NCBI GenBank assembly: GCA_023436495.1 | Contig: JAEZIT010000120.1 | Location: 1-64,000 of the forward strand | Direction of reading: 5' to 3' | From: Acidobacteriota bacterium | Lineage (GTDB): Bacteria > Acidobacteriota > Blastocatellia > Pyrinomonadales > Pyrinomonadaceae | DNA length: 64,000 nucleotides | Shown here: positions 59,236-64,000 of the stretch, piece by piece | How the letters are laid out: the number at the start of each line of letters is the position of its first letter | How positions within the stretch are numbered: the stretch's first letter is position 1 | Notes under the pieces: model-generated | What the model was told of the DNA's origin: nothing | Seen by the model: only the letters and a program-made list of their open reading frames with translations | Database searches by the model: none | Translations under genes and position numbers: made by a program

Positions 59236-59559
59236 CCAGCCTCGTAGAGGCGTACCGTTTGTAGAACCTGCCAGCCGATCAACGCCCCAAGCTCCGTAGG
59301 AGCGACCCGTTTGTAGAACCGCACATCAGCCAAGCGCGCCAAGCTCCGTTAGGAGCGACCCGTTTGTAGAACCGCGCACCAAAAGTTCATCCCTAGCTCC
59401 GTAGGAGCGTCCCGTTTGTAGAACGACATGCCCAATTAATGACCCAAGCTCCGTAGGAGCGACCCGTTCCCGCACCGCCCAAACCAACGGGCCGCTCCTA
59501 CGGAGCTACGAAAACTTTTCCCACCCATTACTACAAACGGAACGCTCCTCCGGAGCTCA
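59236..59559. repeat. array of GCTCCGTAGGAGC palindromic repeats
   Basis: At least five direct copies of AGCTCCGTAGGAGCGACCC, most extending into GTTTGTAGAAC (about 59236, 59289, 59341, 59395, 59448), and two inverted copies (59490-59510, 59531-59558). Spacing is about 53 bp, but spacers are not of equal length or CRISPR-like. This repeat is familiar from intergenic regions of other soil bacteria. There is no gene in the stretch. Confidence 0.85.
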
Positions 59560-59575
59560 AAACAAAACTCCTCTT

Positions 59576-59610
59576 CCTTTGCGTCCTCCGCGTCTCTGCA
59601 TGAGATCTTC
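59576..59610. repeat. dispersed intergenic repeat, copy 2
   Basis: CTTTGCGTCCTCCGCGTC then TCTGCATGAGATCTT, a diverged copy of the sequence at 49715-49751. Confidence 0.65.
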
Positions 59611-59684
59611 TGCCGAAGCCCGCACGCAGTAAGGGCGAAACATCCAACGCCATACCTACGCTAGCCGCCCGACTTTCCTCCCAT

Positions 59685-59865
59685 AAATTGCCACGGGCCT
59701 CAGCCCGTGGTCACCGCCCAACAACCAATCCGGCTTCAGCCAAATTGGGCTAAAGCCCAGTAAATGATGATGCTTCCATCCCCGAGCTAAAGCTCGGGGC
59801 AACTTATAAAAAGAGGTCAATGATGATGCTCCATCCCCGAGCTAAAGCTCAGGGCAACTCATAAA
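59685..59865. mobile_element. REPIN/MITE-like palindromic element D with duplicated tail
   Basis: Head AAATTGCCACGGGC-CTCA-GCCCGTGG, inner CGGCTTCAGCC and TTGGGCTAAAGCCC, tail CCCCGAGC-TAAA-GCTCGGGGCAA. A second tail copy (TGATGATGCTCCATCCCCGAG then CTAAAGCTCAGGGCAA) follows at about 59818-59858. Same order as element A and the ends of the transposase element, but with different terminal stem sequence, indicating compensating changes that keep the hairpins. Confidence 0.75.
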
Positions 59866-59913
59866 ACCTCGAGACAAAAGCGATCCATTTTCTCCCCCAC
59901 TCCCCCAAAACTC

Positions 59914-61899
59914 TCACTCAATTATCACCGTCCTCGCGTTCGCAAGCTCCTCCGGCGTTTTCAGCCTGAAACTCTCCGGTACGAACGCGATCGCCACTAG
60001 TTCGGCGGGAATGCCCGGGCGGGCGGGTTTATAGGTCAGGACGGTGAGCTGCGTTCCAAACCCCACTCCGCAATCGATCGCGAACGAATTGCTGCCTTCG
60101 GTCAACACGGACATCCGCAGGCCCGAAAAATCCCTGCTCGCCAATTCGGTCTTTTGCCCGGCGATCGTCACCGCGTAGCGGATCTTTCCGTCGCGGCACG
60201 TCACGCGATCGACATACCCCACGGCCTGCCGTTCGCCCGTGCCCGGCCTCTCCAATATGCGGTTCAGATTCGTATTCACCCGGTCGAGCTCCAAACGGGC
60301 GAGGTCGGCGTCCGTCACGGCGGAGCGTTTCAAAAATATCGGCGGAGGCCCGAAATAGATCATATCGCCGTGCATCGCCTCGCGCGCCGCCGCGTATTGG
60401 ATGACGGCAAGGACGATCGCTTGAGCATCGGCACGCGTCTCGCGCGAAGCCGCATCCGACGCCGCAACGCGCTCGGCGATCGCCTTTGCTTCCGAATATT
60501 TTTCCTGCATCACCAGCGCCTTTGCCAGCAGGACCTCGTACGCCGGTTTTCCCGGATCGATCGACAGGGCAGTGCGAATTTGCTCCGCGGCCTCGTCCGG
60601 GTTCTCGCCGTTGGCGATGTTTATGAACGCCAGCAGCGCATACGGATCCGCCTGGCGGTTGTCAGCAGCGATCGCCCGCCGCAGGGCCTGCCGCATCGCC
60701 GCTGAATCCGCGGTAGAGTATTTTGCGACCCTGCCGAACGCGTCGGCGGATTCGCGGCTGACCGCGTACGCATAATTAAAATTCGCCGCGGCCGTGTTGC
60801 TCTTCGCAACGGCCTTTTGGAGGAACGGCTTTGCTTCGGCGAACCGTTCCTGCCTGACCAACGCGTCGCCGAGCGCGGCATTTGCCTCCGGCGACGACGG
60901 CTCGAGCTTCAACGCCTCGCGCAGCATCTCCTCGCCCTCAAAAACACGTCCCATCCGCGACAGAAGATCCCCGAGGTACGCCTTCGCCGTCGCCTCCGTG
61001 ATCCGTTTCGAAGCGGCCTGTACACTTTTGGCGGCGCTGCCGGACGGCCTTGGTGCAGAAGGTGGCACCGATGCGAAATTCGCAACATAGATGGACAGCT
61101 CTCGTTCGAATGCGGCCGCGTCGAGAGAGTAGACCCGAGCAAGCGCGGTATCGATGCCGGCAGGCGCCGCCTTCAGAAATTCGGCCATCTTGCCCGCACC
61201 GCCGCGCTGCATCAGAAAATGCACGGCCGCCCAACTCTGCGCATAGAACAGCCCGCGCGAAGCGCTCCGCTCGCGATGGAGTTCCTTGTTGGAAACCGCG
61301 AACAACTCACCCAGCGGAATAAGCTTTTCCTTTCGCAGCACGGACGCGTGGCCGGCCGGCTCGCGCCCGAAAACCGCCGCGCCGTCCTCGACCCGAAATG
61401 TCTCGAAGTATTCCGCGAGGCCTTCGCCCAGCCACGCGGGAACTTTGCCCGGGCCGAAATTCGAATTCAGAACGTAGTGCGTGTATTCGTGAAAGACCGT
61501 GTTGAACGGGTCCGTACGGCCGGCCGCCGCGAAGGTTATATAGTTCACATCGCCCGCGGCAAGGAAATATCCGACGGCGCTCTCATCAGGAAGGCCGTCC
61601 GCCGTCACCGGCTTGAACGGCGTGTAGGCGGCCTGGTCTTTGAAAACAATGACGTTGGTTTCGGTGCGGCTCTCCGATCTTAGGTCTGGGAAAACCTGCC
61701 GCAGCGCCGCGCGAAATTTCTCCAGCCCGCCGCCGGCGTTGCGGATGTCCGCTTCGGACGCGTTGCCGATCAGATGGAAATTATCGGTCCGAACCTCGGT
61801 CCATACATCACCGCCCGCCCGCGCGCCTATGCAGAGCAGCGCGATCGCCGCCATCAATAACAGGCTGCGAAATTTAATGAGAACCGCCGGGTGATGCAT
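59914..61899 (-). CDS. exported MA-like metallopeptidase with TPR repeats (DUF1570-type)
   Basis: 661 residues with an N-terminal hydrophobic signal (FRSLLLMAAIALLCIGARAGG). Residues ~35-260 hold the metalloprotease domain: NFHLIGNASEADIRNAGGGLEKFRAALRQVFP, VIVFKDQAAYTPF, and the zinc motif TVFHEYTHYVLNS (HExxH) with WLGEGLAEYFE supplying the third ligand Glu. TPR-like helices follow (AKAYLGDLLSRMGRVFEGEEMLREALKLEPSSPEANAALGDALVRQERFAEAKPFLQKAV ... EIRTALSIDPG), then a C-terminal beta domain with two Cys (VTCRDGK, IDCGVG). Probably periplasmic or surface. It is 36 bp downstream of the laccase-domain gene on the same strand. Confidence 0.88.
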   Translation of the reverse strand: MHHPAVLIKFRSLLLMAAIALLCIGARAGGDVWTEVRTDNFHLIGNASEADIRNAGGGLEKFRAALRQVFPDLRSESRTETNVIVFKDQAAYTPFKPVTADGLPDESAVGYFLAAGDVNYITFAAAGRTDPFNTVFHEYTHYVLNSNFGPGKVPAWLGEGLAEYFETFRVEDGAAVFGREPAGHASVLRKEKLIPLGELFAVSNKELHRERSASRGLFYAQSWAAVHFLMQRGGAGKMAEFLKAAPAGIDTALARVYSLDAAAFERELSIYVANFASVPPSAPRPSGSAAKSVQAASKRITEATAKAYLGDLLSRMGRVFEGEEMLREALKLEPSSPEANAALGDALVRQERFAEAKPFLQKAVAKSNTAAANFNYAYAVSRESADAFGRVAKYSTADSAAMRQALRRAIAADNRQADPYALLAFINIANGENPDEAAEQIRTALSIDPGKPAYEVLLAKALVMQEKYSEAKAIAERVAASDAASRETRADAQAIVLAVIQYAAAREAMHGDMIYFGPPPIFLKRSAVTDADLARLELDRVNTNLNRILERPGTGERQAVGYVDRVTCRDGKIRYAVTIAGQKTELASRDFSGLRMSVLTEGSNSFAIDCGVGFGTQLTVLTYKPARPGIPAELVAIAFVPESFRLKTPEELANARTVIIE

Positions 61900-61935
61900 T
61901 AACGGTTTGATTATCCGGCAGGAAAAAATGTTGCA

Positions 61936-62811
61936 TCAGGCGCGGCCGATCACGGACATAAGCCTGCCCGTTTTGCCGTAGAGCTTTTTTTCGACGCGAT
62001 AGGAAAAGAAGAGGTCGGTCCGCTCCATCGTGCAGAGCGGGGCCGTGTAGATATTTTCCATCCGCACGCCCGCGTCGATCAGCTGATCGCGATTGGCAAG
62101 ATGGAGGTCGACGAGCGCGTGGCCGTCGCGGGTCGGCGTAAAATATTTTCCACTTGTGGAAAAATTCTCGGCAAAGGCATCGATGACGTCGCCGCCGACC
62201 TCGTAATTTCTTCCGCACGCCGCCGGGCCGATCGCCGCGATAGCGTCCGATGCCCGCGCGCCGAATTTCTCGTTCATCTTCTCCATCGCCTTCGTCACGA
62301 TCGATGCCGCCGTTCCCCTCCATCCCGCATGGACAGCCGCGAATGCGCCCGTGGCCGGATCGCCGATCAGGACCGGGACGCAATCGGCGGTTTTGACGCC
62401 GACCAAAATGCCTTTTCGGTCAGAAACCAGCGCATCGGCGCGGTCTTCGGTCCGATTTTCGTCGTCGGTCGTCAGGACTGTTTTGATAATGTCACTATGG
62501 ACCTGCCACGCTGTCACTAACCGCGGAAATTGCGCGAACAATGTGCCCATAAAGCGCCGTCGATTTTCTTCGATATTTTCGGCCGGATCTTCGTCATATC
62601 CGGCGAGGTTCAGGTCGTTTTCCGGGAACGGCGAAACCCCGCCCAGCCGCGTCGAAAAGCCGTTCGCAAAACCCGCGTCCTCCAAGGCTTTGCAGATCAG
62701 GACTTTAACCCCGCCCGCTTCTCGCCAAAAGAACCCGTTATCGGTTAGAATCTGTTCGTCAGGTGCAGTATTTATCGGGGTTTTTATGATCGTTTCCATT
62801 GGCGTCGACAT
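61936..62811 (-). CDS. pgeF: laccase-domain/YfiH family purine nucleoside phosphorylase-like protein
   Basis: 291 residues from ATG 62811 (ATG 62799 is an alternative). The YfiH/LACC1 fold has a His-Cys-His zinc site: TAWQVHSD, VGVKTADCVPVLI and AAVHAGWRGTAASIV. FANGFSTRLGGVSPFPENDLNLA and AIGPAACGRNYEVG are further family stretches. Family members act on purine nucleosides or cell-wall precursors (PgeF edits misincorporated UDP-MurNAc-serine), or have multicopper-independent oxidase activity; the role here is not determined. Its 5' end overlaps the start of acpS on the opposite strand by 14-26 bp. Confidence 0.88.
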   Translation of the reverse strand: MSTPMETIIKTPINTAPDEQILTDNGFFWREAGGVKVLICKALEDAGFANGFSTRLGGVSPFPENDLNLAGYDEDPAENIEENRRRFMGTLFAQFPRLVTAWQVHSDIIKTVLTTDDENRTEDRADALVSDRKGILVGVKTADCVPVLIGDPATGAFAAVHAGWRGTAASIVTKAMEKMNEKFGARASDAIAAIGPAACGRNYEVGGDVIDAFAENFSTSGKYFTPTRDGHALVDLHLANRDQLIDAGVRMENIYTAPLCTMERTDLFFSYRVEKKLYGKTGRLMSVIGRA

Positions 62812-63166
62812 AATCGAAGTCTATCGTATCCGCGAGACCATTGAAAGGACCCCGCGGTTCGTGGACCGCGTATTTACGGCCTCGGAACGCAATTACTGCG
62901 ACGCAAAAGGCGCCGCCGCGGCCCAGAGCTACGCCGGGCGATTTGCCGCTAAAGAGGCGTTTCTAAAGGCTTTACGCACCGGCTGGAGCGGCCAAATAAC
63001 CTGGCACGATATCGAGATCGTATCGGACGAAAATCGCGTCCCGTCACTCAAAATATACGGCGAAGCCCTTAGGATACTTGAACTTACGGGTGCCGACCAA
63101 GTTCACCTCTCGATATCGCACACGACCGAACACGCGGTGGCACAGGTCATTCTCGAACGAACCTAA
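62786..63166 (+). CDS. acpS: holo-[acyl-carrier-protein] synthase
   Basis: 126 residues, the usual AcpS length. The start is ATG 62786, since the first residues MIVSIGVDIIEVYRI are the family N-terminus (Asp8 binds Mg2+). The second metal ligand is Glu57 in YAGRFAAKEAFLKALRTG, and the C-terminal ISHTTEHAVAQVIL is also typical. It transfers 4'-phosphopantetheine from CoA to apo-ACP. Upstream frame extension is possible but lies antisense to pgeF. The 5' ends of acpS and pgeF overlap head-to-head. Confidence 0.95.
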   Translation: MIVSIGVDIIEVYRIRETIERTPRFVDRVFTASERNYCDAKGAAAAQSYAGRFAAKEAFLKALRTGWSGQITWHDIEIVSDENRVPSLKIYGEALRILELTGADQVHLSISHTTEHAVAQVILERT

Positions 63167-63192
63167 CCCCTTGCATCTACTCCATTTACGTG

Positions 63193-64000
63193 CTATTTCC
63201 GTTCGTCGAGCGAGAAATAAGCGATCGAGGGGTCATGATCCGAAAACCGCTCGACCCGCGTTGCGTCGTTCCTGTAAACCTCAGGAAAATCAGCGTTTAG
63301 CCTCGCGTAACCAAACCCGTTCAAATGCCGTGTGAGATTTGCCGTGACCAAAATATGGTCCAACACCTGCGAATTCCCATCGAATATGTAAGAGTAACGT
63401 TCTAAAGGCTTTATCAGATCAACAAGGTTGATCATGTCCGGATCGACCATGTCCGCCGAAGGATTCTCAACTGCATTTCCGCCCGCCGGTTTTCCGGCGA
63501 TCGTGCCCATAAGATCAGTTATTCCATCATTAAACTGATACATATTGAAATCGCCGACCAGAATTATCCGCTCGGCCGGATCGGCCTTTTGCCGCCCTTG
63601 GACCCACTTCGCGAGATATTCGGCCTGCAACCGCTTCTTCATGCGAACATTGGCTTTCTGCTTTGGGTCGTTATATCCGCCGAACGATTTCAAATGATTC
63701 GCAACTACTGTAAATTCAAAGGGTTGGCCGGATTTCCCGTCCTCGACCGCAGCCCGGAGCATCAAAGGCGGCCGGTCGTTCAGAAAATTCTGCTCCTTAG
63801 TATCTGGGTTCAAGTATTTCTCCTCTTTCCCGAACTGCTTTATTTCCAGCACTTTAACTCCCGAGGTTTTCACCAGAAAACCGTTATCGATCCCCCGCCC
63901 GTCATTGTCGTCAATGAGAAAGGCCTTGTATTTTGGATCCGGCCCACCGGCGGCGACGGCATCGCTGTTGACCGCATCCGCCAGCCGCGTAAGTGCTTCT
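63193..64000 (-). CDS. endonuclease/exonuclease/phosphatase-family protein, C-terminal part (runs off right edge)
   Basis: The minus strand is open from the window edge to the stop at 63193, about 268 residues. I extended it beyond the first in-frame GTG (63873) because the 42 codons before it read EALTRLADAVNSDAVAAG ... FLIDDNDGRGIDNGFLVK, with the D-x-x-D-x-R-G-I-D stretch that precedes the EEP motif. Further motifs: TVVANHLKSFGG, ILVGDFNMYQ (metal/base), QVLDHILVT and the catalytic-end RVERFSDHDPSIAYF. EEP enzymes include DNase I-like nucleases and phosphatases; the substrate is unknown and the N-terminal half (possible signal) is outside the window. Confidence 0.85.
   Translation of the reverse strand, partial: EALTRLADAVNSDAVAAGGPDPKYKAFLIDDNDGRGIDNGFLVKTSGVKVLEIKQFGKEEKYLNPDTKEQNFLNDRPPLMLRAAVEDGKSGQPFEFTVVANHLKSFGGYNDPKQKANVRMKKRLQAEYLAKWVQGRQKADPAERIILVGDFNMYQFNDGITDLMGTIAGKPAGGNAVENPSADMVDPDMINLVDLIKPLERYSYIFDGNSQVLDHILVTANLTRHLNGFGYARLNADFPEVYRNDATRVERFSDHDPSIAYFSLDERK

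Noticed and set aside
59236..59559. CRISPR-like array of GCTCCGTAGGAGC units
   Set aside because: Units are short, imperfect, present in both orientations, and spacers are irregular; no cas genes are nearby. Treated as dispersed palindromic repeats.

Overview
This 64 kb window looks like the chromosome of an Acidobacteriota member, probably class Blastocatellia near Pyrinomonadaceae. The basis is inference from gene content: two acidobacterial-type VWA proteins at the left edge, a 1265-residue Oar-like TonB-dependent receptor with an N-terminal carboxypeptidase-regulatory domain, DUF3857/transglutaminase proteins, a membrane-anchored winged-helix regulator, M28/M16/S41/MA-like exported peptidases, and a moderately high GC content. 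No rRNA, tRNA, prophage or CRISPR array was seen. The first and last genes run off the window.

Layout. 0-9.6 kb: VWA proteins, a phosphohexomutase, several exported proteins of unknown function (including a tandem paralogous pair), an S41 protease, and a tail-anchored winged-helix protein. 9.9-17 kb: housekeeping genes (lepA, a YtxH/DUF948-like envelope pair, a Spy-like protein, dxs) followed by a DsbA-like/VKOR disulfide-forming pair. 17-22 kb: a fasciclin protein directly upstream of an ECF sigma/anti-sigma pair, then a two-domain M16 protease. 22-31 kb: a helix-turn-helix protein divergent from topoisomerase IB, two DUF3857 proteins (one with a degenerate transglutaminase site), class I aldolase behind a perfect inverted repeat, and two metallo-beta-lactamase-fold hydrolases. 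31.1-31.7 kb: a gene-free stretch with a near-perfect sigma-54 promoter, stable hairpins and a strong intrinsic terminator, read here as an undescribed non-coding RNA of about 440 nt.

32-43 kb: GNAT, DHH phosphoesterase, amino-acid permease, GDT1-like protein, acs-msrA, xylGH with a methyltransferase (no xylF), moaA and queG. 43-55 kb: the TonB receptor, an FAD oxidoreductase, an MBL hydrolase with a likely C-terminal helical region, a PD40 propeller, an M28 peptidase with PDZ, DoxX, a dapF homologue with both catalytic cysteines replaced by serine, an NTF2-like protein and a lipoprotein nuclease. 55.7-59.9 kb: rlmN and a few genes embedded in repeats. A 667-bp IS200/RAYT-like element (Y1 transposase) is accompanied by transposase-less derivatives with the same palindromic ends, and a roughly 950-bp gene-free segment is packed with four repeat families. 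59.9-64 kb: an MA-like TPR metallopeptidase, a laccase-domain gene overlapping acpS head-to-head, and a partial endonuclease/exonuclease/phosphatase-family gene.

The most interesting items are the sigma-54-driven RNA, the autonomous/non-autonomous palindromic element family, the Ser/Ser DapF variant, and the fasciclin-sigK-rskA-like cluster reminiscent of mycobacterial mpt70/83-sigK-rskA.
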